37,500 nucleotides of DNA from Chrysomallon squamiferum (GCA_012295275.1 CM022665.1:3391667-3429166); one strand, 5' to 3'. Shown: positions 1-11,270, numbered from the stretch's first letter. Notes: generated by a model from the sequence alone, not told the origin. Numbers and translations are program-made.

Positions 1-144
1 TGAATGACACATACAACATCAAAACAACAACAACAAACAAAAAAATAATAATAACCACAACTGACGAATGATGTAACACAGAATAACAATGCTCATCTTA
101 GCTTGTCGAATATTAATTTAATTACAAACACTCGCCACACTTAC

Positions 145-290
145 CTGCAGAACGCTCTTGCAAACAAAAAACCAGTGCGTGCTTTACGTGTTGCTTCTGT
201 AACTCACACTTTTTTCTGTCACTCTTCGTTACGCACGCTTTGTCTATCGCGATACACAAAGAACAGAAGAAAGTGGATATTGGCGCCGTT
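145..290 (-). other. Candidate spliced non-coding exon, leftward
   Basis: On the minus strand a near-perfect donor (CTGCAG|GTAAGTG, GT at 144-143) closes a stretch that is clearly richer in GC and CpG than its surroundings. A plausible acceptor (CTGTAG|G) lies near 290. Both strands are open here for about 60 codons, and neither translation resembles a known protein. I read it as a possible 5' untranslated exon of a leftward gene that runs off the window. No RNA evidence is available, so this is inference from splice signals only. Confidence 0.25.
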
Positions 291-826
291 CCTACAGTTA
301 CATTAGTCAAAGTGAGGCCGCGGTTTTATTACAGTTCATTTAACTGCTCTGTCTTATTTACGTGTGCAGAAAGCAAATGAAAAAAACAACAACAAAAAAA
401 AACAACACCTTTAGATGAAAACTTGTTGACAATTTGCCGTCTTACTAAGGAAGATTATTTTGTTCGTTAGTTGAAGATTATAATTTTTTTTTTTTACATA
501 CGTGTGTTTATGTACGTGCCTACACATGCGCGCATGTATGAATGAAAGAATGAAATATCCGTTAAACGCCACATAACCTCTTACAAAAAGGAGTGAAAAA
601 GAAATAAAAAAAGAAAGGAAAAACCCCAAACCACATAGCTTAAAACTGTGTGATTACTCTTGACAATAATACTAGTGAGCGAACGACCTTTTTTTTATTG
701 TCCTGGAGGGAGAATCTTACACCGCAGCTTTTGATAAACCAGCTGCGGGACACTAGCTGCTCAGATAACGCGTTTAAAATAGTTGTAATTGATATATGTA
801 GTTGATACACATACACCCACCCACAC

Positions 827-827
<1 letters not shown>

Positions 828-884
<57 letters not shown>
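828..884. repeat. (CA)n microsatellite
   Basis: A nearly pure CA/TG dinucleotide array. It is followed by a (TA)n tract at about 917-942 and by degenerate CA-rich and CAGA-rich DNA to about 1080. Confidence 0.95.
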
Positions 885-887
<3 letters not shown>

Positions 888-1774
888 ATATAACTGTAAT
901 TATACACATACATATGTTTATATATATATATATATATATATACATACATACACGTACACACACACACACACGTAAGCACGCATACCTACATACAAACACA
1001 CACACAGACTCACACGGACGCACATATATAGACATACATACAGACAGACAGACAGACATACAAATACACTGATACAACTGTAGTTATATATATACATATA
1101 TATATAAACTATATATATAATTAATTAATTACAAATAACAACGCTAGAGTAGTGAGTGTCACGTGACGAAAGTGTGACTTAGGAAAAAGAACCGGATCGC
1201 TGATTCAGACCCGCACATTAATCTTGTCAATCTATTTTACTTTGTTCTTCAAACAATCCTGCTAATCTCCGTAAATCGATATGCGTATTCATACATTTAA
1301 TTTACTTACAAATGCTTTCTAACTCTATTCAGAGCATATGGATTAGATAAAGCAGAAAACGGATTGTGAAACGTCTGTTAATCTTGGGGCGTAACACACT
1401 TTATTTCAGTCGTAATCTCCAACTGAAAAGCTTACATTTTGAACACTGAACAAAAGCCTGGGTTCGCTAACACTGGAATACAGGATAACAAAAAAAAAAA
1501 AAAAAAAAAAAAATATCACACGACAGGAATAAGCGTTTAGTTTGGCGTACTTCTAAATCAGATTTATTGCCCTTTCTTTTCATCAGTGAATAATACTGAA
1601 AAAGTGAAAAACCTGTAGTGTAGAATTAGTTACACGCTATATTTATTACTTAAGATTTAAAATCTTCAGTACTGAAAAAAAAAAATTTCATTTATTCGGA
1701 CATTTCTGAATTTTTGTATTTATTTGGTAAAAGTATTTGACTCATTTATTCATTTATCTGTGTATTTACTACCA

Positions 1775-1800
1775 TTACTACTACTACTATTACTACTACA

Positions 1801-1864
<64 letters not shown>

Positions 1865-1897
1865 ACTACTATTATTATTATTATTATTATTATTATT
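1775..1897. repeat. (ACT)n / (ATT)n trinucleotide array
   Basis: A long ACT/CTA trinucleotide run to about 1862 is followed by an ATT run at about 1869-1897. It creates a spurious tyrosine/leucine-rich open frame on the plus strand. Confidence 0.95.
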
Positions 1898-2276
1898 TAG
1901 TAACAGTAATAATAATAACCCGTTTACGTATTTTACAGATATTGTCGAGAATTCTGTCCACGTTAGAATACAATTAATCAATACATATCAACTAATATTT
2001 CAGACGTAGAATAAAAGTTATTTCCAAATCGTCTCGCTTTCATTTGTAAACGAAACACGAATACAAAACCTATCAATAAACATGTGCCACACCGAGAAAG
2101 ACACTTTTTATGTGTCCTATTTTATCTGCTATTACGTAGTAATAACGTCTTGTTGGTAATAAATAGTAAACAGAGAGATATAATACATGCACTGAAAAAA
2201 ATTACAAAGTCATTTTACATAACGAGATCAGAATTAATGGCAAAGAAAAGAGTTACCGAACTAGTACTGTTTGTTT

Positions 2277-2541
2277 GAAGAACTGTTTGAAAATCAGTGA
2301 AATAGAACTGTTTCAAAACCAGTGAAACAGTATCGTTTAAAAATCAGTGAAACATTATTGTTTGAACAGCAGTGAAACAGTATTGTTTGAAAATGAGTGA
2401 AACAGAACTGTTTAAAAATCAGTGAAATTGTTTTGTTTGTTTGACAGTAAATGAAATAGTATTGTTTGAAAATCACTGAAACAGTATTGTTTAAAAATCA
2501 TTTAAAAAGTATTGTTTGACATCAGTCAAAGAGTATTGTTT
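2277..2541. repeat. 25-bp minisatellite, about 10 copies
   Basis: About ten diverged copies of a 25-bp unit resembling GAAACAGTATTGTTTGAAAA followed by TCAGT. Most copies are exactly 25 bp, one junction carries a longer insertion, and the last copies are degraded. Each unit junction carries an imperfect dyad, AAACA-GTAT-TGTTT. The short minus-strand open frame over it has a repeating Phe-Lys-Gln pattern that is only the repeat translated. Confidence 0.85.
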
Positions 2542-3376
2542 GTAGTTGTTAGGAAAGAGAAATATCATCAACAGTAAGATTATTCTTCTTTAGAATAAAA
2601 GCTGTTTAATATTAAATAACTCAGTTAAATAAATACTTGCTTTAAATAATCTTCTTCCATTACCGCCTCAGAGTATTCAAAGATAAACGTAGTTTTGAGA
2701 CTTTCCTAGTTTACTGAATAAGTTCCCCCAAAAGTTGTTATATTATTATACAAATATCGTATATTTAAAACGTAAAACTTTTATTTTTAAAATGCGAGAA
2801 GCACTGTCGGACTAGTCTAAAATTTCTACAGGGAAACTTGTTAAAAACGTCCAAAATAGTCAAAGAAATTAGACTAAACCAAAGGTTTTAAGTCTTATTT
2901 ATATCATCTCGGATTCTATGCATTATTATTGTTATTATCATCATCATCATCATTATTATTACTATTGTTGTGTATGGTCTACTGGTGGCTTAAAAAACAC
3001 AATTTAGTCACTGATATTTTTTACAGAATCAATGATACGTGTATTTTGTTACTTTAGTACACATACAGAACTCTGTAAATAAGAAAATCGTAATTTTAAT
3101 TTTCAGGAAGAATAAATGAGGCTATCTGCAATTTCCGTCAGTGTCATATAAAGATAAAAACACGAAAACAAGTAGAGAGAAAAAAAATAATTGTTCCGCA
3201 AGACTGTAAATTAGTTATAAAACGAGAAACATTCCTTGATAACTGATAGGTGTGTAATTGTATTTATTTATCGTGACAGTGTAAGGAAACCCATTTGTCT
3301 TACTGACTAGAAGCACGGAAATTTTTTATAGAATCACGAAAGAAATATATCTGGCCTTTTATAAACAGGAAACAAA

Positions 3377-3379
<3 letters not shown>
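2542..3379. other. Intergenic, nothing recognised
   Basis: AT-rich DNA with a short ATC/ATT trinucleotide patch near 2925-2965. I see no exon, RNA gene or transposon. Confidence 0.6.

Positions 3380-3467
<88 letters not shown>
3380..3467. repeat. (GA)n microsatellite, perfect, about 44 units
   Basis: An uninterrupted GA/CT dinucleotide tract, one of six long GA/CT tracts in the window. Confidence 0.97.
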
Positions 3468-3468
<1 letters not shown>

Positions 3469-3659
3469 ATTAAACAAATATATATACTAAAAAAAATGCA
3501 TAAAAAACGAGTAGTCACTTTCACTGTGTGGGAATATGTGTGTAAAATTCAGAGAGGAACAATCACTACTACAACTCTTAACATGTTGTAAAAGGCACGA
3601 GATACTCGTACAGAAAAGAAAGTAAACACTTCGTCATGTCACACAGACAAAATACTCAC

Positions 3660-3815
3660 AAGAATCCCGCTGGACACTCAGTCAGTACCCTTCACAGTAT
3701 TAGCCGGTCACTGTTGCGAAATAGTCATTTCTGTTCAAAAAATTCCCAACCGTCGTTTCCCTGGCTTTTCTAACTTTCGCCGTGAGGCGCGACAGTCCCC
3801 ACCACAGAACAAAAA
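3660..3815 (-). other. Candidate first (untranslated) exon, leftward
   Basis: A CpG-rich stretch lies just downstream, on the minus strand, of a TATA-like box. It ends at a minus-strand donor (TT|GTGAGT, GT at 3659-3658). No long reading frame is present, so if transcribed it would be a 5' untranslated exon. The start near 3815 is only the position expected about 25-30 bases after the TATA-like box. Confidence 0.25.
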
Positions 3816-3951
3816 AAAACAAAACGCGAAGACCGCCTGCAATATTTATACCGTGCAGCGTCTCTTGACAACAAATGGCCTGTCAGTCATAAAATATCGT
3901 CAACGTTCTTATCGAAAAGCCATAGAGAGTGTTTCGCTTCATTGGCTAATG
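3816..3951 (-). promoter_or_regulatory. Candidate leftward core promoter (TATA + CCAAT)
   Basis: Read on the minus strand, a canonical TATAAATA lies at 3850-3843. An inverted-on-plus CCAAT box (ATTGG on plus, 3941-3945) lies roughly 95 bases upstream of it. The region from about 3660 to 3960 is noticeably richer in CpG than flanking AT-rich DNA. The spacing is what is expected of a TATA/CCAAT promoter. This is motif evidence only. Confidence 0.35.
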
Positions 3952-4239
3952 CAGTGATTCGGAGTCACCTGGTTCACTTGAACAGTTAAAGAGACAAACA
4001 AACACTCTGTTGTTTTGTGTGTGGTTTGTACAGATGATGCAGAACGAAATTAATTTTTTTTTTTTTTTTTTGTTTGCTTTCACCACCGGCTGGCATCATC
4101 ATAATTTAACAAAAGAACAATTTAAGTATTATTAATGATGAAATATATACACAAATAATACGTTTTTATAGTTTATAATACTGTCTGTGGATTTTTATTT
4201 TATTTTATTTTATTTATTTACTGCTTGAGAGACGGGGGG

Positions 4240-4243
<4 letters not shown>

Positions 4244-4311
<68 letters not shown>
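4244..4311. repeat. (GA)n microsatellite
   Basis: A perfect GA tract preceded by a run of Gs (about 4235-4242) and followed by a T run. Confidence 0.97.
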
Positions 4312-4317
<6 letters not shown>

Positions 4318-4531
4318 TTTTTAAATCGCTAATTGAATTGGAAACCTTATAACAACAACGAAAAATCACAACAGTGGATCTTCGAACTGGTGATATTATT
4401 AAAATACTGGATATCTCTTTTAAACACCTTTTAAACACTCTGACCCAAAGTAAGAATTTCTTCGTTATCAAGGTCTTCCTAACCATTAAAACTAATTGTT
4501 AAAAGCGCCATATTTAACTACAGACATAACA

Positions 4532-4532
4532 G

Positions 4533-4578
<46 letters not shown>

Positions 4579-4579
4579 A
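4532..4579. repeat. (CATA)n then (TA)n
   Basis: A tetranucleotide CATA array passes into a TA array. Confidence 0.9.
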
Positions 4580-4962
4580 TAATAAAATAAAATAAGGTAC
4601 TTAACAACGGTTTCGTATCTTTTTGGTACTGTTTTCTACTGCTTATCAAACTTCTTTGTTACGAAATAAATAAAACATTTCTTGACCAAGCAAGCAAATC
4701 TTATCGCGTTGACGTGTGAGAAATAATGTTTGACTGAGTGATTTATAACCTGCAAACTGCACTCCAGTGTTATGGGATTAGAAGTAGAAAAGTAAACTAT
4801 TTGAACGTTATCGTTTAAACTGAGTACACGAGAAACTCTTCAAACATTTCTCTGTTCATACACACCAGACAGAGAAAGTCAGCTTTGTGTGTGTCACTAG
4901 TCCGTGACGCAACCGACATAGTCTTCTTGTTCTGGTGAATACACTGTTTTTAAAATATCATT

Positions 4963-5035
4963 ACACACACACATACACACACACACACTTTATATATATA
5001 CATACACACACACACACATATACATATACATATAC

Positions 5036-5067
<32 letters not shown>

Positions 5068-5120
5068 CCATATGCTTGTGTATACATATATTACACATGC
5101 ATGTATGTGTGTGTGTGTGT
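4963..5120. repeat. Composite (CA)n/(TA)n/(GT)n microsatellite
   Basis: CA-rich, CATA/TA and finally TG-rich segments in succession. Open frames over it are repeat translations. Confidence 0.9.
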
Positions 5121-6800
5121 AAATAATTTTTGCTTGTTTGTTCAAAGTCACAAAATAAATGAATTAATGAATAAATAAGTAAATAAATAAATAAATAAGC
5201 GTTTTTTAAAAAACAAATATCAGTATCTTTTCATTATTATACTTTTGGTTTGTTTATTTAATGTCAATAATAAAATAATAATAAAGATTAAAAGTGAATA
5301 ATAAAATTAAAGAGCATTCATATATCTAACGTATCACTGTAATTAAAACAATGTTACATTATTTACAAATTTCATTTCCTTCATGTTATTACATTTATGT
5401 AACTTCCACTTTATTTTTACTGTAAAATCAAAACATCGAAAACATCGATATATATATAAACACAAGATCACATAGAAAATCCTAATTAATTATTTCACTT
5501 ACAGTAGCTTTTCAGAGTTTCCTGTAGGTTAGTGTGTTTTTTACTAAACACAGCAAAATTTTACTGTCCACTTTACGAAATTTCCAAATAAAGTTCAGTA
5601 ATAAGAAACTGTTATTTGTAATTATTTTTCATTTCTGAGTGTTATCTTCCCACCTCAGTTTTCTGTTACTTATCGAATACCAAGTTTGTAAGCAGAAAAT
5701 AACTGTTCACACAAATAATATATATAAAAAAAAAAAAAAAAGATTATTTCAAAATAAAGCTGTTTAAAAAGTCTTCCTTAAAAAAAAAAAAAAAAAAAAA
5801 TCAGTGTGACTCAAAATACCGTTTAAACACATCAGTTTTATTACTCAATGTCTGTTTCAACGAATGCACCTGCATCGAAAGACTAAGCCGTCGTATGATA
5901 AATAATATTATTCTTTGCTGAGGCGATTTAGTTTTGTTAGTTAGTCTTTCATTTATGTAACTCTATTATCATACGGTCTTTGTAAAAATTAAACGTGGAC
6001 ATTCACAATATAATAATATAAAATTATGATAATGACAGATTGATATCACCACACGTAACTGATTATTGGAACAATCTGCTTTATATTCATTATTGAAAGG
6101 TCTTTGATATAACTGGGATCAGGCTGGAACGGCAAATAGCCCACTTGGGAAAAGAATGATTATGATTATGCAGCTTAATTTTCAATACATCAAATATAAA
6201 GACATTTTATTTAATTTCTTTTTTCTTTTTTTTTTTTTTTTAACTTTATGAAAAAATATAATATCTTAAATAGAAGTGTTTCTAATAACTTCATCTTAAT
6301 AAAAATAAAATAAAATATCTTTAATGTAATATCAGGACTTATTACTAGTTTATTTTATCATATATTATTACGAACTTTGAATAAATTAGAAATCTTCTTA
6401 AAGTTAGACTATCTATTTATTTATTTATTTAAATTTGATTTGATTTTTTTTTTTTTTTTTTTTTTTTTTGCAGTATGCTGTTATTCTAAGGTTAGAACAT
6501 ACCAGATCCCGTTCAGTTAGTTTCAGATCGATGTTTTAAATCTTATTTATGTCTATTTACTTACCCTCATTATTAAACGGATAGTTTTACCAACCACTGA
6601 GTTTGTACAGCTACTGAACATCAATACCTGATCTACAGTAATATCCATTAACTGTCATTAAAACCAAAGTCATATTAATGCTTTGTAATTCATTGTAATG
6701 TTACATTAATTAACTCTTACAGTTTTCAATATAAATACATCCTAAAGATACAGATGTGTTACAGTACCGAAGAGATACGCACCGGTTTTACAATTAATAG
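5121..6800. other. Intergenic, AT-rich
   Basis: No gene is seen. It contains short A, T and TAAA runs (for example poly(A) near 5727-5741 and 5780-5800, and poly(T) near 6225-6241 and 6446-6469) and a 30-bp match to a motif dispersed elsewhere in the window (6121-6150). The poly(T) ending in GCAG at about 6473 looks like a splice acceptor, but no open frame links it to the channel gene. Confidence 0.55.
6121..6150 (+). repeat. Dispersed motif, copy 1
   Basis: Contains GGCTGGAACGGCAAATAGCC. Related sequences occur at 11271-11290 and 28791-28813. The shared core is roughly GGYTGGAACGRSAAATAGC. Three imperfect copies in otherwise unrelated DNA suggest remnants of an interspersed element, possibly a SINE tail, but family assignment is inference. 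Confidence 0.35.
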
Positions 6801-6810
6801 CCGATGATAA

Positions 6811-6832
6811 TATATAAATATATATATAGTAA
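6811..6832 (+). promoter_or_regulatory. TATA-like sequence upstream of channel gene
   Basis: TATATAAATATATATATA lies about 75-90 bases before the start codon of the channel gene at 6903, a suitable place for a TATA box with a short 5' leader. The surrounding DNA is so AT-rich that chance occurrence is likely. Confidence 0.25.
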
Positions 6833-6902
6833 AGTGTAGATACTGAAAAGCAGAATTTTGAAATTTAACATATAGTAATAGAAGACAACAGAAAAAAAAA
6901 AT

Positions 6903-8114
6903 ATGGTATCAGTATTACGTGAAGTAGTGATGGTTGCCGTGATTGTATTGATATATCTGAACGTTTCCAGCTGTGATGACTACAGATCTGCTCACTTTCG
7001 TCTGAAGAATCATTTAAAACAAAAGTTGTATCTGAAAGACCCACCCGTGTTTGACAACGACGACAAGCTGGTCGTTATAATCATATTTGGAGTCATAGCT
7101 ATAATAGACATTGATGAAATACTACAGATATTTTCTTACACTGGTTATTTTAAAGTCATGTGGTTTGATCCTCAGCTGCGGTGGAATGTTGGAGATTACG
7201 GTAACATCACAGAAATTAAAATGGATATTGAATCAATATGGAAACCGGAACTATACATTGCCAATGGCGTGGATCACTTCAGTGTGTTTGACGAGCACTG
7301 CAAAGTCACAGTTGAAGCAGACGGAACTGTATCAGTGTTCAAAACAGCCATGTTTAAAACAACGTGCACGGTAGACACAACACGGTATCCGTTTGATAGT
7401 CAGAAATGTGGTTTGCAAATAATCAACACCGACACTGCTCCGTTAGTTCTGAAAGTGTTAAATATCAAACTTCCTCTGCAGAAATACTTTTCTGCAGACA
7501 GTGAATGGTCGTTAAGTGAGGACAACGGGATGGTTGCCAGAGTCGTCAATTTGACGTGGAATAGTCCAGTGATCGGACTGTATTTAATCGAAGTTGCTGA
7601 ATTCAGTTTGATCCTTAAACGAAAGAGTCTGTTCTACATCGTGACGACTATATTTCCAATGGTTCTTCTGTCACTGCTGACATCTTTTGCCTTCATGGTA
7701 CCGGTCAGTTCAGGAGACAGGATGTCTTACCTTATTTCAATATTTGTTTCCTACTCCGTGTTCCTCAACTACATCAACGAGTCGCTGCCGAGGACATCAC
7801 AGACGTTGTCTTGGTTTGAGATCTATCTCATATTTGTCCTCTGCCACTGCGGTTTGGCCATAACCGCCACGTTGTTCATTTTACGCTGGCACAGAAACAG
7901 AGAACTTCACAGACCGTCACAACAGAAAGTGGATCCTGTTGTCGATGACAGGACGAAATTCGATGGCTTCAAGGAAAGAGATGACGCAAAACCTACTGTT
8001 TCGAATACAGCAGCAAACAGAAAACCAACATACGCAACACTGGATAACTTCTTTTTTGTCGTGTTTCTGGGATCAGCTTCAGCTTTCCCACTTACGCTTC
8101 TTTTGTACTTGTAA
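6903..8114 (+). CDS. Cys-loop ligand-gated ion channel subunit, nicotinic-receptor-like, intronless
   Basis: A complete single-exon frame of 403 residues, close to the minimum size for the family. It would form part of a pentameric cation channel in the plasma membrane. Seen in the sequence: a hydrophobic signal peptide (about 1-24); an extracellular domain with WFDPQLRW (87-94) and WKPEL (113-117); the Cys-loop C155-C169 with exactly 13 intervening residues including YPF (162-164); M1 about 243-264 with the Phe-Pro pair at 251-252; M2 about 273-293; M3 about 304-328; a short loop of about 55 residues; and M4 382-403 ending at the C-terminus. M2 has acidic residues at the -1' (D272) and 20' (E293) rings and no Pro-Ala insertion, so cation selectivity is inferred. 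Oddities: there is no vicinal Cys pair in loop C, the conserved loop-B Trp is Thr (T176), and 9' is Val (V282) instead of Leu. Acetylcholine binding is therefore doubtful. The absence of introns suggests a retroposed origin. Confidence 0.9.
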   Translation: MVSVLREVVMVAVIVLIYLNVSSCDDYRSAHFRLKNHLKQKLYLKDPPVFDNDDKLVVIIIFGVIAIIDIDEILQIFSYTGYFKVMWFDPQLRWNVGDYGNITEIKMDIESIWKPELYIANGVDHFSVFDEHCKVTVEADGTVSVFKTAMFKTTCTVDTTRYPFDSQKCGLQIINTDTAPLVLKVLNIKLPLQKYFSADSEWSLSEDNGMVARVVNLTWNSPVIGLYLIEVAEFSLILKRKSLFYIVTTIFPMVLLSLLTSFAFMVPVSSGDRMSYLISIFVSYSVFLNYINESLPRTSQTLSWFEIYLIFVLCHCGLAITATLFILRWHRNRELHRPSQQKVDPVVDDRTKFDGFKERDDAKPTVSNTAANRKPTYATLDNFFFVVFLGSASAFPLTLLLYL

Positions 8115-8139
8115 CTAATTTTAACAGTGGTGACACACA

Positions 8140-8145
8140 ATTAAA
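8140..8145 (+). terminator. Possible poly(A) signal ATTAAA for channel gene
   Basis: ATTAAA lies 26 bases after the stop codon. A canonical AATAAA also occurs at 8558-8563. Either could direct 3' end formation; the sequence alone cannot decide. Confidence 0.3.
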
Positions 8146-8621
8146 CAACGTTGTTACAACCACCTTTGTAATTATCTTGTGTTATTCTTTTTAAAAAAAA
8201 GTTTTACACCAAAAATTAATATCTGTTCTTTAAACAATATCATGTGAAAATGCACATTCATTTTGTGATAATGATTTTTTTTTTTTGTTTTAAGATGTGT
8301 TACAGTTTCAATGAAATTATCATATCGTATCTGTGGAAATTCCAGAGTACATTTAATATATTTTCAACGATTATTAGTTCTCGAGATAATATGACATTTA
8401 GCCTAGATATTTACTGTTAATTAAATATATGTATGTAAGTACATAGGTTAAAACAAACAAAACAATCTACTACGTAGAAGATTATATTTATTTGTATTTG
8501 TATTTGCAAAATTCACATACAGTATATGAAAATACGTCAAGGCATTGTATTGTTGCTAATAAACAACAATTCTCTGCGATGTGTTTTTTTATTTTATTTT
8601 ATTTATCATTATTATTATTAT

Positions 8622-8623
<2 letters not shown>

Positions 8624-8709
<86 letters not shown>
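8624..8709. repeat. (CT)n microsatellite, perfect
   Basis: The only one of the six long GA/CT tracts with the CT strand on plus. It is preceded by a short ATT run. Confidence 0.97.
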
Positions 8710-8712
<3 letters not shown>

Positions 8713-9075
8713 ATTTGTAGATACTGAGCGGGAATTCTTTCGACGTATCAGCGATGTATTGCATCTGATGCAAATTAAAGAAGTATCTAATATATTGTAT
8801 TTACCATGCATCACCAGTATTCTCTTGTGTAAACCAGGTCATCGGTTTGTTTCCATTTTGACTGGATCATTAAATAGACAATGATAGTGGTACTGGTCAT
8901 TTTAATAGAATCAGAATCGCATCGAGTTCCCAGACACAAACAACAAAGTTTCGATCAGTTATATTTATTTGCCGATGCTTTCGTTGATAGTTATACCTAT
9001 GTAATTTCTTTTTTTCTTGTTTTACTTTTTTATCATTATTTTTTTAAAGCTGCAAAGTTTTCATATTACAAAAAC

Positions 9076-9087
9076 AATGTGTGTGTT

Positions 9088-9136
<49 letters not shown>

Positions 9137-9183
9137 ATATTTCTAAAAATATGTAAAGTATAATAATGATGATCAAGCTAAAA

Positions 9184-9256
<73 letters not shown>

Positions 9257-9332
9257 GAATTATGAATATGAATTTAAATAATATGAATAATACGAAGAAG
9301 AAGAAGAAGAAGAAGAAGAAGAAGAAGAAGAA
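9076..9332. repeat. Cluster of (TG)n, (TA)n, (TAA)n and (GAA)n arrays
   Basis: TG then TA at about 9076-9133, TAA at about 9184-9256, and GAA at about 9294-9332. Isoleucine-rich and lysine-rich open frames here are artefacts. Confidence 0.95.
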
Positions 9333-9359
9333 AGAAAATATTAATTTATAGATTTTAAG

Positions 9360-9970
9360 TAAGTATTATTGCTAAGTTTTACAAAACAGAGTATATAGTA
9401 TATTAGTAAATGTTTCAGCCAATCTTCAGAGTGTACTGAACATATCTCAAAATTCAGAATTTCTCAAACTCTCTTTCCAGAATGGCATTGTTAGTTTTTC
9501 TGTTAACAGATGTACTCCGTATTCCCCTGCCAATTGCTTTGCGTATCAAACAAATATTCTTGAAAGAAGATATTTTGCAATCTTCAACAGAGCTTATCTG
9601 TTTTGCCAAAACCAGCCCGGAAGAATCCATTGTCGGCAATAGAGGTCAAAGGTTTTCCTTCTGTTCCGTTGGCGAATAAAGCTGTTATTTTAATACGTCT
9701 CACTAAATAATGAAATGTTTTTCTCCGTTCATGATATCAGTTAGAAGAACGTCATTAGTAAATCCGTGCAAATTTTGGTGGTTATTATGTTGCTATAGAA
9801 GCTGGTGTTACCTACAGGACGATTCCATGCGCCCACCACAGTGGCGATAGTTCCTCTTTTTTTCAAGGTGGGCACTGTATTTTCTTCTTCAACTGCCGCT
9901 AGTCAGAACGTTCTAACAAGTGGATTTATATTAGCTACATAATTATACTTCAGAATGGGACCCAAGGTAA
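9360..9970. other. Unassigned stretch with near-genic base composition
   Basis: This 600-base stretch is less AT-rich than its surroundings and is open on both strands near 9454-9679 for about 60 codons. Neither translation is recognised. At 9955-9966 an ATG with three further codons (M-G-P-K) abuts a good donor (AAG|GTAAGG) in phase 0. That is compatible with a short first coding exon of the calponin-like gene downstream, but it is 7.7 kb away and has a competitor at 13601. It may also be an old transposon or pseudogene. Confidence 0.25.
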
Positions 9971-10054
9971 GGCACACATTTCTGGTTTAAAACAATAAAT
10001 AAATCATATTTAAAAAGTACAGTAATTTTCAAATGTTCATTAGTATGTACGTAT

Positions 10055-10058
10055 TTTC

Positions 10059-10086
<28 letters not shown>
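10055..10086. repeat. Poly(T) run
   Basis: A homopolymer run in intergenic DNA. A comparable poly(A) run lies at about 10842-10873. Confidence 0.9.
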
Positions 10087-10090
<4 letters not shown>

Positions 10091-10840
10091 TTATTATAAA
10101 ATGCATATACCGAAAGAAAATTTTAAAAACTAATGTTAACCATCGCAAAATAAAATATTCGTCTTCTTTTATATATATATCACAATGATAAAAGATAAAG
10201 AGGTTTTAACTTTTAATATTTTTCTACATAAGCTCAGATGAACTGCAGACAGAAGTATAAATGTTCGTTGAGGCTTGTAGAATACTAATCATAAATATTA
10301 ACCTGTGATTAAAACCGCCATCCGCATCATACTGTACAGTTGTTCTGCTTCAACGCTGAAGAAAAGTGTATTAATTAATTTAGTTGCGTTTCCTCCTTTC
10401 TTTCATGTTTTCTTTTTTCTTTTTTTCTTTTTTCATTCACATGTTTGTTTGAAATACATCTTGACCGTTAAAAAAAACCCCTCACAATAATAATAATAAG
10501 AAGAAAAAAAGACGAAGAAATAAATTTAAAAAGAAAAAAGAAAGAAAAAGAAGAAGAAGAAAAAAAGCGTAATAGAGGTTTGGACGGTGAATGAATTAAA
10601 GATTAGTTTTAGCTCATACAGTTTTGTATAGGTGAATTTAAAGTAAAAAATATTTAAAACAAATAGAAAAACAAAAGACAATGAAAAAAATCGTTGTGCC
10701 GTCAGTTTTGTCTATCAGAAAAGAAAAGCGTTGTAATGGTGTTTGCTTAAACCTGTAGGATTATTTATTAATTCCTAAAAATTATATTTTAAATCTTTCT
10801 GAAATCCACAATTTCGAAGAATATTCCCTTCCTAAGGAAA

Positions 10841-10875
<35 letters not shown>

Positions 10876-10934
10876 AAAAGAAAACAAATTTACAACTTTT
10901 CCTTTCGGTTTCTTTCTCTATATCTTTATTCTTT

Positions 10935-11018
10935 TTATTATTACTATTACTAGTATTACTACTACTACTACTACTATTATTACTGCTGCTGCTGCTACTA
11001 ATACTACTACCACTATTA

Positions 11019-11056
<38 letters not shown>
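10935..11056. repeat. (ACT)n/(GCT)n/(ATT)n trinucleotide array
   Basis: An imperfect trinucleotide array ending in a clean ATT run. The valine/isoleucine/asparagine-rich minus-strand frame over it is a repeat translation. Confidence 0.9.
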
Positions 11057-11058
<2 letters not shown>

Positions 11059-11270
11059 TTTGTGCCTCACTGATTGCACAATTAAATACTGAGTATATAC
11101 AATACGTCTGATTACTAACTGATAATAAACTAATTTGACGATATGATACAGAAAACTCGATATAGCCAATCCATGAGCTACTCTTATTATCAGCAACGTA
11201 CCTTTTATTTCAACTTTCCCATAAACAGGAAAGCACATTTGAAGGCCCCTGATAAACTCAGATACGAACA

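Larger units (their letters stand above)
311..2276. other. Intergenic, AT-rich, simple repeats only
   Basis: No coding region is supported here. Apparent open frames are translations of microsatellites (Val-Cys, Tyr and Leu runs). The stretch contains a CA array, a short TA array at about 917-942, a poly(A) run at about 1490-1512 and trinucleotide arrays. Confidence 0.7.

Noticed and set aside
103-310. Overlapping open frames on both strands of about 60-67 codons
   Set aside because: Neither resembles a known protein, they are mutual shadows, and the minus strand has a strong splice donor inside the frame. I kept it only as a possible untranslated exon.
640-1077. Minus-strand frames rich in Val-Cys and Tyr-Ile
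   Set aside because: They are translations of CA and TA microsatellites.
1737-2009. Plus-strand tyrosine/leucine-rich frame
   Set aside because: It is the ACT/ATT trinucleotide array in translation.
7111-7374. Second plus-strand frame inside the channel gene
   Set aside because: A shadow of the real 403-residue frame, with no family similarity.
9454-9679. Opposing open frames of about 60 codons
   Set aside because: No recognisable domain and no clear splice context. Composition hints at old coding or transposon DNA, but not enough to call a gene.
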